A program made the position numbers and the translations under genes. From positions 3,280,420 through 3,344,419 of the forward strand of contig NZ_LT669941.1 in NCBI RefSeq assembly GCF_900128505.1: DNA of 64,000 nucleotides, in the 5' to 3' direction. The notes beneath the pieces are model-generated. The model searched no databases, was not told the origin of the DNA, and saw nothing but the letters and a program-made list of their open reading frames with translations. Positions 25,366-36,134 of the stretch are shown in pieces (positions within the stretch are counted from its first letter, which is position 1; each line of letters starts with the position of its first letter). This stretch comes from Parabacteroides timonensis. GTDB taxonomy: Bacteria > Bacteroidota > Bacteroidia > Bacteroidales > Tannerellaceae.

Positions 25366-25956
25366 ATGATAGAATATATTAAGGGGGATATTGTAGAGCT
25401 GACTCCTACACAAATGATAATTGAGTGTTCCGGGATTGGCTATCAACTTAACATATCTCTGACTACATACAGCGCATTCAACGGGAAACCTTCCGGGAAA
25501 ATTTACGTATATGAGGTTATACGTGAAGATGCCCACCTATTATTCGGATTTGCCCTGAAAGCAGAACGTGAGTTGTTCCTGCTGTTGACTTCCGTATCCG
25601 GAGTCGGCCCAAATACAGCCCGCATGATCTTATCGTCACTTCCCCCTTCCGAACTGATACAGGTGATCGCCACTAAAAATGAAACGGCTCTCACCTCGGT
25701 GAAAGGTATCGGACAAAAAACAGCCCAACGCATCCTGGTCGACCTGAAAAACAAGGTTAAAGTCGGAGATATGGTCGTTGGTGAAACAGCAGCTCCGGTG
25801 CCTGGTCATGGTGCAGTCGCAGAAGAAGCGGTTGCCGCCCTGGTTATGTTGGGATTCCAAAAGGCAGCTTCACAAAAGGCTGTAAGCTCGATACTGAAAA
25901 GTTCGCCTATGCTGGCAGTGGAACAAGTGATTAAAAGCGCACTCAGAATGCTTTGA
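25366..25956 (+). CDS. ruvA: Holliday junction DNA helicase subunit RuvA
   Basis: 196 residues. RuvA binds four-way DNA junctions and loads the RuvB motor. The N-terminal OB domain (MIEYIKGDIVELTPTQMIIE), two helix-hairpin-helix units (SVSGVGPNTARMIL, SVKGIGQKTAQRILVDLK) and the C-terminal RuvB-binding helices (EEAVAALVMLGFQKAASQKA) are all visible. It is followed after 37 bases by sprA; that gap is filled with a repeat unit. Confidence 0.95.
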   Translation: MIEYIKGDIVELTPTQMIIECSGIGYQLNISLTTYSAFNGKPSGKIYVYEVIREDAHLLFGFALKAERELFLLLTSVSGVGPNTARMILSSLPPSELIQVIATKNETALTSVKGIGQKTAQRILVDLKNKVKVGDMVVGETAAPVPGHGAVAEEAVAALVMLGFQKAASQKAVSSILKSSPMLAVEQVIKSALRML

Positions 25957-25957
25957 T

Positions 25958-25987
25958 AGTTGACAGTTGAGAAGTGGCAGTTGACAG
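25958..25987 (+). repeat. AGTTGACAG-type repeat between ruvA and sprA
   Basis: AGTTGACAGTTGA, then GAAGTGG and CAGTTGACAG. The same unit occurs at 36024-36054, inverted at 36102-36131, and in part inside murC at 47463-47476. This copy ends 6 bases before the sprA ATG. Confidence 0.8.
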
Positions 25988-25993
25988 TTTAAA

Positions 25994-28900
25994 ATGAAAA
26001 AGAAAGCTCTAAAATATCTTATCTGGGTAACAGTACTACTATTCGGGGCCGGCATGATCTCGCTGAATGCCGATTACCTGACATATACGGCTACATTACC
26101 GGATATTCAGTTATTGGAAGGACAGGACATGCCCGACGGAAAAGATACCGTTCCGGCAACCCGTTATCCGGTATCCAAAACCGTACCGCAGGACTATGAA
26201 GACTTGACAAAGAAATCCCCGATGGACTTACGGGATCCTGAGAACGTAAAGACAGCCGTCGAATATGATATTAAGACCGGAACTTATGTGGTTCGTACCC
26301 GGTTGGGAGACAAGGACCTGACCACCCCTATCAGCCTGACTCCCGAAGAATATCAGGATTATAGTATGCAACAATCGCTCCGCTCTTACTACCGTCAGAA
26401 AAACGAGGAGGAGTTTCAGAAAGAAGCTGATAAAAAATTCAACCTGGCCGATATGCAGTTCGGTATCGGTGCAGCGGAAAGAATATTCGGCCCGGGTGGT
26501 GTACGCGTAAGAACACAGGGGTCTGCGGAAATTACAATGGGTCTGAAAAGTAACAGTACCAAGGACCCTTCACTTCCCGAGCGTGCCCGTAGCCGTACAT
26601 TCTTCAACTTCGACGAGAGTGTACAGCTCAATGTACAAGCCAGCGTCGGTTCGAAAGTAAACTTCGATATGAACTACAATACAGAGACTTCATTCGACTT
26701 CGACTCTAAAAAGCTCAAACTGGCTTACACCGGAGAAGAAGATGAGATCATCAAGTCGCTGGAAGCCGGTAACGTATCGATGACGACCAACAACTCCCTG
26801 ATAAACGGGGGGGCCGCCCTGTTCGGTATGAAGGCAGACCTTCAGTTCGGAAAGCTGAGGGTAAACGCATTATTTGCACAGCAGGAATCGGAGTCAAAAA
26901 CCGTAAACTCGAAAGGTGGCGTACAAACCAAGCCGTTCGAACTGACCATCGACAAGTATGATGAGAACAGGCACTTCTTTCTATCACACTATTTCCGCAA
27001 CAGATACGATGAAGCTGTCAAGGCATTACCTACCATCAATTCAAAGATAACGATCAAACGCATCCAGGTATGGGTTACCAACAAAAGAGGTAACTACGAC
27101 CAAGCACGTAACATTGTTGCTTTTACAGATATAGGTGAGAACGACAGAAATTACATGGTGAATCCCATTGCTTTCCCGATAAACGGAAACCCTGAGTTCC
27201 CGGCTAACGACGCGAACAGCTTATATAACGAAATGATCACCACCTATGCCGGAGCACGCGACTACACGGCCGTCAATCAGACTCTTTCCGCTTTCGTCGG
27301 TGGATCGGAGTACGAAAAGGTCGATAATGCGCGCTTACTGGATGCTTCCGAATATACATACGATAGCCAGTTGGGATATATTTCACTTAAAACAAGCATG
27401 CAGCCTGGTGAAGTACTAGCTGTAGCCTACGAATATCAATATGACAACAATGGCACACCTAAGACAGTAAAAGTCGGTGAGTTCTCAGACAATAATCCTG
27501 AAAATCCGAGTGGATGTATCTACACCAAGCTGTTAAAAGGTACAGAGATGTCACCTGCCATGAAGTATTGGGATCTGATGATGAAAAACATCTATTCACT
27601 GGGAGCTTATTCCGTACAGAAAGAAAAGTTTCGTCTGGATGTGATGTATCAGAGCGATACGACAGGTACTTACCTGAACTATCTGCCGGAATCGACAGAC
27701 CAAAAAAAGATATGGATCCGGATTATGGGTGCCGACCGTTTGAATTCGCAGAACGAACCCCATGCCGATGGCTTCTTCGACTTCGTAGAAGGCTACACGA
27801 TCCAGGCAGATATGGGTAGAGTGATCTTCCCGAGCGTCGAACCGTTCGGTTCCAGCCTGAAGAAAAAGATGATAGAGCAGAATATATCTGCGGCTATCGC
27901 CGACAAATATGTATTCCAGGAATTGTACGACTCTACGCAAACAGTTGCCCGGCAGATAGCCGAAAAGAACAAATTCAAGATGACGGGAGAATACAAAGCC
28001 TCTTCCGCCGCCGAAATACAACTGGGAGCCAGCAATGTAGCGCGCGGATCAGTACGCGTAACTGCCGCCGGAGCCACACTGACCGAAAATGTAGACTATA
28101 CAGTCGATTATACATCAGGAACAGTTACAATCCTGAATGAAAGTATCATCTCTGCAGGAACACCTGTCAGCGTATCGCTGGAAAACCAAACAGCTTACAG
28201 CATGCAACGTAAAACGATGATGGGGCTGGACCTGAATTACCAGTTCACACCTAATTTCTCGTTGGGGGCTACCATCATGCACATGTCGGAAATGCCTCTG
28301 ACTACAAAAACGGTCATCGGTGAAGAATCTATCAAGAATACACTATGGGGATTAAATACAGCCTATAAAGGGGAAAGCCAGTGGCTGACCAATATGTTCG
28401 ACAAGCTACCGCTGCTTACGCTGACCAAACCCAGCCAGATCTCATTCAACGCCGAGTTTGCCCATTTGATTGCCGGACATTACGAAAGCAAAGAAAACGG
28501 AGGCTATTCTTATATAGATGATTTCGAGTCGACACAAAGCGGCTTCGACCTGTTGAGCCCTTATCCCTGGAAACTGGCCAGTACACCGTATGACGATAAT
28601 AAAGCAAGCGCTTTGTTCCCCGAAGCTTCACTGGTAAACGATATAGAATATGGTAAAAACCGTGCTTTATTGGCCTGGTATTATGTGGATGGTTTGTTCA
28701 CCCGCAGAAGCTCCAGCCAGAGACCATCGTACCTCAACAAAGACAGTCTGTCGAACCATTACGTTCGTGAAATCCAGGTATCCGAACTATTCCCCGACAA
28801 AGACCAGGGATATAATGAAACCAGTACGATCAATGCATTGAACCTTGCTTTCTATCCAAATGAACGTGGCCCGTATAACCTGGATGCCGATTTAGTAAAT

Positions 28901-31900
28901 TCTGACGGTACACTACAAAATCCGGAAAAACGCTGGGGTGGTATAATGCGCAAAATCGATCAGAGCGACTTTGAAACTGCCAATATCGAATACATCGAAT
29001 TCTGGATGCTCGACCCGTTCCTTGAAGATGAGAATGGGACCAATAACGGTGGAGATTTATACTTCAACCTTGGCGAAATATCCGAAGACGTACTGAAAGA
29101 CGAAAGAAAGTTCTTCGAGAACGGCTTACCCATCGATGGAGACAAAAGCAAAGTAGATTCCACAATATGGGGACTTGTTCCTAAACAACAAAGTACTGTA
29201 TACGCTTTCGACAATACTGCCGGAGCACGCACCAAGCAGGATGTCGGGCTGAACGGTCTGTCTGCTGATGAGGAGCTAGAGTTTCCAACTTATGCGGAAT
29301 TCATAGAAAAACTGAAGACAAAACTGAACCCTGATATCATCTCAAAGATGGAGAGAGACGAATTCTCTCCCCTCAGAAACCCTGGTACTGATAAATACCA
29401 TTATTTTCGTGGTTCAAATCTCGACGCCAACCAAGTCGGCATTCTCGACCGTTACAAACGCTACAACGGAACAGAAGGAAACTCCGCCGAAACCGGCACT
29501 AGTGGAGAAAGATATGACACCTCCGCTTCAAAGAATCCGGATGTAGAAGATCTGAACCAGGATAATACCATGAACGAGAATGAGAAATACTTCGAATACA
29601 AAATTCCCATTCGTCGTGATGAACTGGCAGTAGGCTCGAACTATATTGTAGGCACAAAAGAAACTTATCCAGTCTTGCCGGATGGTACCAATGCCAATAA
29701 TAGTAAGGAGGAAAAGGTTACCTGGTATCAGTTCAAAATACCTATCAAGAAATACAATCGTCGTGTCGGAAGTATCAACGACTTCAAGACCATCCGTTTC
29801 ATGCGTCTATACATGACGAATTTCAAACAGCCGACCATCCTTCGTTTCGCTACGTTCGAACTGGTTCGCGGCGACTGGCGTTCTTACGAACAAGATTTGT
29901 CCGATCCAAAAGTACCGGTTAAGTCTAATGCCACACTGGAAGTATCTTCGGTGAACATCGAAGAGAACAGTTCGCGTGAACCCGTCAACTACGTAACACC
30001 TCCAGGAGTGAGCCGTGAACTTATGACCGGGCAGCCTCAGCTAGCACGTCAGAACGAACAGGCTTTGTCGATGAAAGTGACTGAACTGTCACCGTTTGAT
30101 GCACGTGCGGTATATAAAAATACCTCTTACGACCTGCGCCAATATAAACAGATGCAGATGTTCATCCACGGAGAAAAGATAAGCGACGAAGATTCTTATA
30201 TCCCAAGTAATGGCGACCTGTCCGTATTCATTCGTTTGGGATCCGACTATAAGAACAATTACTACGAATACGAAGTACCTCTGACATTGACCGATTATAC
30301 AGGTAAAGGGAGGAGGTTCACTGCTGAAGAAGTTTGGAATCCTACGACAAACACGATGAACATCACTTTCGAAGTATTGACAAACCTTAAGCTACAACGC
30401 AACAAGGATAAACGCGCCGGAGTCAATGGAGTCAATTACCAGACCGTTTATTCGATGCCTGACCCGAACAACATGCTCAATACGATCAGTATCGTCGGTA
30501 ACCCGAGTCTAGCGGAAGTGAAGACCATCATGATCGGTGTTCGTAACAAATCGAATACAGTGAAGAGTGCCGAAGTTTGGGTGAACGAATTACGCCTGAG
30601 CGACTTCAACGAGTCAGGCGGATGGGCTGCCAATGCCAACCTCAATGTGGCCGTATCCGACCTGGGGACAGTCAACGTGGGTGGACGCATCGAAACGGCC
30701 GGCTTCGGGGCACTCGACCAGTCATTATCCGAACGTCGTATCGACGACTTCTCACAATATAACATAGCAACCAATATCGAATGGGGTAAATTCTTCCCGG
30801 AAAAAGCTAAAGTCAGCATCCCGATGTACTATGCCTACTCGAAAGAAATGACCAAGCCCCAGTATAACCCGCTCGATCAGGATATCAAATTAAACGATGC
30901 CCTCGATGCTGTAGAGACAAAAGCCGAAAAAGACTCTATCAAGAACTTCTCGGTAGATAAAACCGTAATCAAAAGTATCTCGTTCAACAACGTGAAAGCG
31001 GATATCCGCAGTAAAAACCCGATGCCTTACGACCCGGCCAACTTCTCGATCGGCTATTCTTACAGCCAGACTAAAACGCAGAATCCGGAAACCGAATACG
31101 AAACGACGAAGGATTACCGTGGAAACTTATCGTATAGTTACACACCGTACGTAAAACCGTTCCGTCCGTTCCAGAAGATAAAGAAGAACAACGGATACAC
31201 CCGTTATGCCAAACAGTTCAGCCTGAACTATGTTCCGTCGAACATCAGTTTCCAGACGGCCATGATGCGTAACTATTACGAATTGCAGTTGCGCGACCTG
31301 GAAGACACAGGCAGTAAGCCGGAAGCGTCCTTCAGTTCAAACTTCTACTGGGATCGTGCTTTCAGTTTGCGCTGGGACTTCACCAACAATCTGAATATGA
31401 CATTCACTTCCGGTACGAATGCCCGTATCGAAGAACCGTATGTACAGGTAAACAAAGAACTGAATCCTGATGGATATCAGGTATGGAAAGATTCTGTAAA
31501 GCAAAGTATCGCCGATCTGGGTACACCGTTGAAGTACGACCAGACATTCAATGTTACCTGGAACCTGCCTTTGCAGTATATCCCTGTACTCGATTGGGTA
31601 AACAGCTCGTTGACCTACAACGCGCAATACAACTGGGACCGCGGGGCTGTTGTCGAATCCGACTATGAGATCGGTAACACGATTAAAAACAACCGGCAGT
31701 TCGATTTACAGAACAGCTTGAACATGCTTTCACTCTATAACAAGAACAAATACCTGAAAAAGGTGAACCAGAAATTCTCTGCCACCCGTACGGCTACCAA
31801 AAAGAAAGAACAGAAAGAGATCAAACTGGAAAAAGACATACAGCTGAATATGGATAGCGGAACCGTCGTTCAACACGGCATGTTCACCAAAAAGGTACGT

Positions 31901-33469
31901 ATCACTGCACGCGGAGCCGATGGGAAGGTGTATTCAATCAAGTACAAACCGATCAACTACGCACAGGTAATGATCCTCAATCAGGATACTGCCCACCTGA
32001 AGCTAACCATTAAACCCGGTCCTAAAGCAACCGAAGACTTCTTGTATAAGGCAGCCGAGCATGCTTCACGCTTCCTGATGATGGTACGTCGTATCAACAT
32101 TCAATACCAGACAACCGATGGTATGATGGTTCCCGGATTCCGTCCGATGATCGGTGACATTTTCGGTCAGGGACGTTCGCCGTTCGGCCTGACACCTGGT
32201 CTGGGTTTTGCCTTTGGTGCCGTAAACCGTCAGTTCCTGGAAGATGCCAACGAACGAGAATGGCTGGTCTATAACCCGACCAACATAACACCTGCCGTAA
32301 TGAGCAGTGCAAAGAACCTGAACATACGGGCAAACCTCGAACCTATCACCGGTTTGAAGATCGACCTGAATGCCAACCGGGTAGATACACGCAGTACCGA
32401 TATACAATATATGTATCCGGGCATGCCTGAACAAACCGGCGGTAACTTCCTTATGACAACCATCGGTCTTAGAGGTTTCTTTAAAGGTAGTGGTAATATC
32501 GACAACGGATATGCTTCGGAAACATTCAACAAGTTTATCGAAAACCGTGAGATCATAGCCAACCGTCTTGAAAGCCAGTATAGTGGAACGAACTATCCTT
32601 CGGGCGGCTTCCTGGCAGAAAACGGACAGGCAGGACAACCTTATACACCAGGCGGTGTCAACAAAAACTCAGCCGACGTACTAATTCCGGCTTTCCTGTC
32701 AGCCTATACCGGAAAAGATCCGAACAAAATTTCGTCGTCTCCTTTCCCTGCCCTGCGCAGCCTGTTACCGAACTGGCGTATCACATACGACGGATTGGTT
32801 CGTATTCCGGCCGTGAAGAAATACTTCAAGACCGTAATGTTGAGTCATCAATACGTTTGTACCTATAATGTCGGAGCCTACAATTCCTATTCTACCTGGG
32901 TAGACGCAGGATTGGGTGGCAACATGGGCTTTACACAAGGTTCGGATAACCTGGCTATACCGTCTTCCCCATACGAAATATCCAGTGTCAGCCTCAACGA
33001 AAGCTTCAACCCGCTATTGGGTGTCGATGCTACCATGCTGAACAATATCACGATCCGTATGGACTATGCAACGAGCCGCAACCTGAACCTGAACATATCC
33101 TCCTACCAGATCGTAGAAGCACTTTCAAACAAGTATACGATCGGTTTAGGATATAAGTTCGCCGAGTTCAACAAGATATTGAAGATGAAGAAAACACGCG
33201 ACTTCAGCAATGACCTGACCGTGCGCCTGGACTTCTCTTACAATAAAATGCAGTCTCTGATACGTAAGATAGAAGACAGCTTTACACAAGCTACCAGCGG
33301 TAACATAGCTAAGACGATCCAGTTCTCAGCCGATTACGGATTGAGCCGTGCCCTGACAGTGCGTGCTTTCTACGATTTGCAGATCAACGAGCCGCTGATC
33401 TCTAACGCAGCCTATCCGACAAGCAACTCCAACTATGGCGTAGCCCTCCGCTTCTCGCTGGCGCAGTAA
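25994..33469 (+). CDS. sprA: Type IX secretion outer-membrane translocon SprA/Sov
   Basis: A giant exported protein of 2,491 residues, close to the length I recall for Sov of Porphyromonas and SprA of Flavobacterium, which form the 36-strand outer-membrane pore of the type IX secretion system. The N-terminus is a signal peptide (about 1-27). The family segment FGPGGVRVRTQGSAEITMGL is seen near residue 160, with paired repeats such as VNFDMNYNTETSFDFDSKKL and, later, further strand-rich regions; the C-terminus ends in alternating aromatic strands (LRFSLAQ) fitting an outer-membrane barrel. It is intact with no frameshift. Presence of a full-length gene favours Parabacteroides-like bacteria that use T9SS. 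It probably shares the ruvA promoter or one inside ruvA. Confidence 0.93.
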   Translation: MKKKALKYLIWVTVLLFGAGMISLNADYLTYTATLPDIQLLEGQDMPDGKDTVPATRYPVSKTVPQDYEDLTKKSPMDLRDPENVKTAVEYDIKTGTYVVRTRLGDKDLTTPISLTPEEYQDYSMQQSLRSYYRQKNEEEFQKEADKKFNLADMQFGIGAAERIFGPGGVRVRTQGSAEITMGLKSNSTKDPSLPERARSRTFFNFDESVQLNVQASVGSKVNFDMNYNTETSFDFDSKKLKLAYTGEEDEIIKSLEAGNVSMTTNNSLINGGAALFGMKADLQFGKLRVNALFAQQESESKTVNSKGGVQTKPFELTIDKYDENRHFFLSHYFRNRYDEAVKALPTINSKITIKRIQVWVTNKRGNYDQARNIVAFTDIGENDRNYMVNPIAFPINGNPEFPANDANSLYNEMITTYAGARDYTAVNQTLSAFVGGSEYEKVDNARLLDASEYTYDSQLGYISLKTSMQPGEVLAVAYEYQYDNNGTPKTVKVGEFSDNNPENPSGCIYTKLLKGTEMSPAMKYWDLMMKNIYSLGAYSVQKEKFRLDVMYQSDTTGTYLNYLPESTDQKKIWIRIMGADRLNSQNEPHADGFFDFVEGYTIQADMGRVIFPSVEPFGSSLKKKMIEQNISAAIADKYVFQELYDSTQTVARQIAEKNKFKMTGEYKASSAAEIQLGASNVARGSVRVTAAGATLTENVDYTVDYTSGTVTILNESIISAGTPVSVSLENQTAYSMQRKTMMGLDLNYQFTPNFSLGATIMHMSEMPLTTKTVIGEESIKNTLWGLNTAYKGESQWLTNMFDKLPLLTLTKPSQISFNAEFAHLIAGHYESKENGGYSYIDDFESTQSGFDLLSPYPWKLASTPYDDNKASALFPEASLVNDIEYGKNRALLAWYYVDGLFTRRSSSQRPSYLNKDSLSNHYVREIQVSELFPDKDQGYNETSTINALNLAFYPNERGPYNLDADLVNSDGTLQNPEKRWGGIMRKIDQSDFETANIEYIEFWMLDPFLEDENGTNNGGDLYFNLGEISEDVLKDERKFFENGLPIDGDKSKVDSTIWGLVPKQQSTVYAFDNTAGARTKQDVGLNGLSADEELEFPTYAEFIEKLKTKLNPDIISKMERDEFSPLRNPGTDKYHYFRGSNLDANQVGILDRYKRYNGTEGNSAETGTSGERYDTSASKNPDVEDLNQDNTMNENEKYFEYKIPIRRDELAVGSNYIVGTKETYPVLPDGTNANNSKEEKVTWYQFKIPIKKYNRRVGSINDFKTIRFMRLYMTNFKQPTILRFATFELVRGDWRSYEQDLSDPKVPVKSNATLEVSSVNIEENSSREPVNYVTPPGVSRELMTGQPQLARQNEQALSMKVTELSPFDARAVYKNTSYDLRQYKQMQMFIHGEKISDEDSYIPSNGDLSVFIRLGSDYKNNYYEYEVPLTLTDYTGKGRRFTAEEVWNPTTNTMNITFEVLTNLKLQRNKDKRAGVNGVNYQTVYSMPDPNNMLNTISIVGNPSLAEVKTIMIGVRNKSNTVKSAEVWVNELRLSDFNESGGWAANANLNVAVSDLGTVNVGGRIETAGFGALDQSLSERRIDDFSQYNIATNIEWGKFFPEKAKVSIPMYYAYSKEMTKPQYNPLDQDIKLNDALDAVETKAEKDSIKNFSVDKTVIKSISFNNVKADIRSKNPMPYDPANFSIGYSYSQTKTQNPETEYETTKDYRGNLSYSYTPYVKPFRPFQKIKKNNGYTRYAKQFSLNYVPSNISFQTAMMRNYYELQLRDLEDTGSKPEASFSSNFYWDRAFSLRWDFTNNLNMTFTSGTNARIEEPYVQVNKELNPDGYQVWKDSVKQSIADLGTPLKYDQTFNVTWNLPLQYIPVLDWVNSSLTYNAQYNWDRGAVVESDYEIGNTIKNNRQFDLQNSLNMLSLYNKNKYLKKVNQKFSATRTATKKKEQKEIKLEKDIQLNMDSGTVVQHGMFTKKVRITARGADGKVYSIKYKPINYAQVMILNQDTAHLKLTIKPGPKATEDFLYKAAEHASRFLMMVRRINIQYQTTDGMMVPGFRPMIGDIFGQGRSPFGLTPGLGFAFGAVNRQFLEDANEREWLVYNPTNITPAVMSSAKNLNIRANLEPITGLKIDLNANRVDTRSTDIQYMYPGMPEQTGGNFLMTTIGLRGFFKGSGNIDNGYASETFNKFIENREIIANRLESQYSGTNYPSGGFLAENGQAGQPYTPGGVNKNSADVLIPAFLSAYTGKDPNKISSSPFPALRSLLPNWRITYDGLVRIPAVKKYFKTVMLSHQYVCTYNVGAYNSYSTWVDAGLGGNMGFTQGSDNLAIPSSPYEISSVSLNESFNPLLGVDATMLNNITIRMDYATSRNLNLNISSYQIVEALSNKYTIGLGYKFAEFNKILKMKKTRDFSNDLTVRLDFSYNKMQSLIRKIEDSFTQATSGNIAKTIQFSADYGLSRALTVRAFYDLQINEPLISNAAYPTSNSNYGVALRFSLAQ

Positions 33470-33480
33470 GCCAATCCGTT

Positions 33481-33633
33481 CGGGTGAGGGAGTGCCTCAC
33501 CCTGATGAGGCGAACTACCGCATCGGGATGCGGCTGTCAACCGCACCCCGATGAGGCAATCAACCGCACCCGGGTGCGGCACTGCCCCGCCAGCACAGGG
33601 TGGCATGCCCCATCGGGACAGGGGAGCGTGCAC
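33481..33633. repeat. Intergenic array 3: GC-rich 22-23 bp period units
   Basis: Units start near 33481, 33503, 33525, 33548 and 33571, then become irregular. The word is GATGMGG or GGTGCGG paired with CCGCACC or CCTCACC, again as an inverted repeat within each unit. It fills the gap between the convergent sprA and YgjP-like genes, so it may act in both transcripts. Sequence is unrelated to arrays 1 and 2 but spacing and dyad layout are the same. Confidence 0.75.
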
Positions 33634-33679
33634 TAACAGGATAGGATACCTTGTCACCTTACCGGCTAAGGAGAGTAGA

Positions 33680-34378
33680 TCACAGCATGTGATAATCCTT
33701 CAGTTCCCCGCGCAAGGCGAGCGCCTTGTTGTCTGTTACACCGTTCAGAAGTTTCCAGAAGCGATCGCTATGGTTCATCTCTACCGTATGGCAAAGTTCG
33801 TGAAGGAGGACGTAATCGATCAGATGCCAGGGGAGCAACATCAGGGATAAGGAGAGATTGATTGTTTTGCGCGTACTACAACTTCCCCACCGGGTCTTAC
33901 TATTCATGATCCGTACGCCTGTACAGGTAAATTTATATCGGGCAGCGAGTGCCATCAAGCGGTCGGGAAGTAATCGTTTAGCCTCGTGGCGAAGCGCTTT
34001 CTCCAATAAATCCTTCAAAATCTCCTGAACTTTATCGGACTCGAAACGGGTTGCCGCCGGACAAGCAATACGAAGTATCCCTTCCTTCAAGGTCATATAA
34101 TAGTTGTTACGGTCTGTACGGAATATTTCTACGCGGAAAGTAGTTGCCTGCAACTGCGTCGTCTCGTCCAGCAACGGGCGTGCCGGATGCTTTTTCAAAG
34201 CCGAAAGAAGCTTCTGCCTGTTCTCTTCGATAAAAGACAGCATCCGTCCTTCATCCCCGCCTTCCGGCATAGTGGCGGTGATCATTCCCTTTGATATTTT
34301 CAGCGTATAACGGGTTGCTCGCGGGGTAGTACGGAGAAGGATGGTTCCCAGATCGTTGTAGTATATCTTCTTTTCCAT
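33680..34378 (-). CDS. YgjP-like (M48/DUF45) metallopeptidase-fold protein
   Basis: 232 residues from the ATG at 34378 (MEKKIYYNDLGTILLR). The zinc motif is HELCH in YVLLHELCHTVEMNHSDRFW, with the downstream histidine of the YgjP family, and RWGSCSTRKTINLSLSLMLL is the conserved strand before it. Family members are soluble and widespread; their role is poorly known. It is convergent with sprA across array 3 and divergent from gpmI. Confidence 0.87.
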   Translation of the reverse strand: MEKKIYYNDLGTILLRTTPRATRYTLKISKGMITATMPEGGDEGRMLSFIEENRQKLLSALKKHPARPLLDETTQLQATTFRVEIFRTDRNNYYMTLKEGILRIACPAATRFESDKVQEILKDLLEKALRHEAKRLLPDRLMALAARYKFTCTGVRIMNSKTRWGSCSTRKTINLSLSLMLLPWHLIDYVLLHELCHTVEMNHSDRFWKLLNGVTDNKALALRGELKDYHML

Positions 34379-34431
34379 ATTTACCACAAAAGTAATACTT
34401 TAAAGGGAAATAATATTACGGTAGAAATGCT

Positions 34432-34439
34432 TATCTTTG
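34432..34439 (+). promoter_or_regulatory. -7 box of gpmI
   Basis: TATCTTTG gives a full -7 match and predicts a start near 34446, about 44 bases before the gpmI ATG. The -33 element is not clear. Confidence 0.45.
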
Positions 34440-34489
34440 CGCCCGGTATTAGATATTTAATAAGTATAAACTATATAAATAAGGCAATC

Positions 34490-36013
34490 ATGAGCAAGAA
34501 AGCACTTTTATTGATCTGCGATGGCTGGGGAATCGGCGACCGTGGTAAAGATGATGTAATCTACAACACTCCCACTCCGTACTGGGATTATCTGTTGAAA
34601 ACATACCCTAACTCTCAGTTGCAGGCTTCCGGCGAAAACGTAGGTTTACCCGACGGACAGATGGGTAACTCGGAAGTAGGTCACCTGAACATCGGTGCAG
34701 GCCGTATCGTTTACCAGGACCTGGTGAAGATCAATATCGCCTGTCGTCAGAATACAATCCTCGACAATCCGGAAATCAAACGTGCTTATAGCTACGCCAA
34801 AGAAAACGGCAAACAGATCCATTTCATGGGACTGGTTTCCGACGGTGGTGTACACAGCTCACTGGAACACCTGTTCAAACTGACTGATATCGCGAAAGAA
34901 TACGGAGTGGACAAAGCATACGTTCATTGCTTCATGGACGGTCGCGACACTGACCCGAAAAGCGGTAAAGGTTTCATCGAACAACTGGAAAACCATCTGA
35001 AAACAACAGGCGGTAAGATCGCTTCCATCATCGGCCGTTACTATGCAATGGACCGTGACAAACGTTGGGAACGCGTGAAAGAAGCGTACGACCTGATCGT
35101 GAACGGAACTGGTAAACCTGCCGAAGACATGGTAAAAGCCATGGAAGAATCATACGCAGAAGGCGTAACGGACGAATTCATCAAACCGATCGTACACGTA
35201 GAAAACGATAAGCCGGTAGCTACTATCGAAGAAGGCGACGTCGTTATCTTCTTCAACTACCGTAACGACCGTGCCAAAGAACTGACTGTCGTTCTGACTC
35301 AGCAGGATATGCCGGAAGCAGGAATGAAGACTATTCCTAACTTGCAGTATTTCTGTATGACTCCGTACGATGCGAGCTTCAAGGGTGTCCATATCCTGTT
35401 CGACAAAGACAATGTAGAAAATACACTGGGCGAATTCCTGGCATCCGTTGGCAAAACACAGTTGCACATTGCCGAAACAGAGAAATATGCTCACGTTACT
35501 TTCTTCTTCAACGGCGGACGCGAAACTCCGTTCGATGGTGAAGACCGTATCCTGGTTCCGTCTCCGAAAGTAGCTACTTACGACCTGAAACCGGAAATGA
35601 GCGCATTCGAAGTGAAAGACAAACTGGTAGAAGCTATCAATACAAAGAAATATGACTACATCGTTTGTAACTACGCAAACGGCGACATGGTAGGCCACAC
35701 CGGTATCTATTCAGCCATCGAGAAAGCAGTCGTAACCATCGACGCTTGTCTGAACGACACCGTTGAAGCAGCCAAGGCTAACGACTACGAAGTGATCATC
35801 ATCGCCGACCACGGTAATGCCGACCACGCTCTGAACGAAGACGGTACACCGAACACGGCTCACTCGCTGAACCCTGTTCCTTTCGTTTACGTAACAGAAA
35901 ACAAAGAGGCCAAAGTAGAAGACGGTATCCTGGCAGACGTTGCTCCCTCTATCCTTCACATCATGGGATTGAAGCAGCCGAAAGAAATGACTGGCAAATC
36001 TTTGATTAAATAA
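34490..36013 (+). CDS. gpmI: 2,3-bisphosphoglycerate-independent phosphoglycerate mutase
   Basis: 507 residues from the ATG at 34490 (MSKKALLLICDGWGIGDRGK), preceded by its promoter; a longer frame from 34427 would run over the -7 box. It interconverts 3- and 2-phosphoglycerate in glycolysis using two metal ions. The phosphoserine site is MGNSEVGHLNIGAGR, and metal ligands lie in HCFMDGRDTDP, NYANGDMVGHTG and IIADHGNADH. Codon use is strongly biased to favoured codons, fitting a highly expressed gene. Confidence 0.96.
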   Translation: MSKKALLLICDGWGIGDRGKDDVIYNTPTPYWDYLLKTYPNSQLQASGENVGLPDGQMGNSEVGHLNIGAGRIVYQDLVKINIACRQNTILDNPEIKRAYSYAKENGKQIHFMGLVSDGGVHSSLEHLFKLTDIAKEYGVDKAYVHCFMDGRDTDPKSGKGFIEQLENHLKTTGGKIASIIGRYYAMDRDKRWERVKEAYDLIVNGTGKPAEDMVKAMEESYAEGVTDEFIKPIVHVENDKPVATIEEGDVVIFFNYRNDRAKELTVVLTQQDMPEAGMKTIPNLQYFCMTPYDASFKGVHILFDKDNVENTLGEFLASVGKTQLHIAETEKYAHVTFFFNGGRETPFDGEDRILVPSPKVATYDLKPEMSAFEVKDKLVEAINTKKYDYIVCNYANGDMVGHTGIYSAIEKAVVTIDACLNDTVEAAKANDYEVIIIADHGNADHALNEDGTPNTAHSLNPVPFVYVTENKEAKVEDGILADVAPSILHIMGLKQPKEMTGKSLIK

Positions 36014-36023
36014 CAACTTTTAT

Positions 36024-36131
36024 TAGTTGACAGTTGACAAGTGACAGTTGACAGTTATTACTCCACATAAAGGGGAATAATTGTTAACTGTCATTTCTTA
36101 TCTGTTAACTATCACTTCTCAACTCTCAACT
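36024..36131. repeat. Paired AGTTGACAG-type repeats forming a large imperfect palindrome
   Basis: A direct copy at 36024-36054 and an inverted copy at 36102-36131 (with further related words from 36084) face each other across a short centre. Both match the copy before sprA. The inverted copy ends 3 bases before the ATG of the DUF3109 gene. The pair could fold into a long hairpin in the gpmI transcript. Confidence 0.75.
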
Positions 36132-36134
36132 GAA

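Noticed and set aside
36081..36134. Upstream TTG start for the DUF3109 protein
   Set aside because: The extra 18 residues are a translation of the AGTTGACAG repeat; the family start fits the ATG at 36135.
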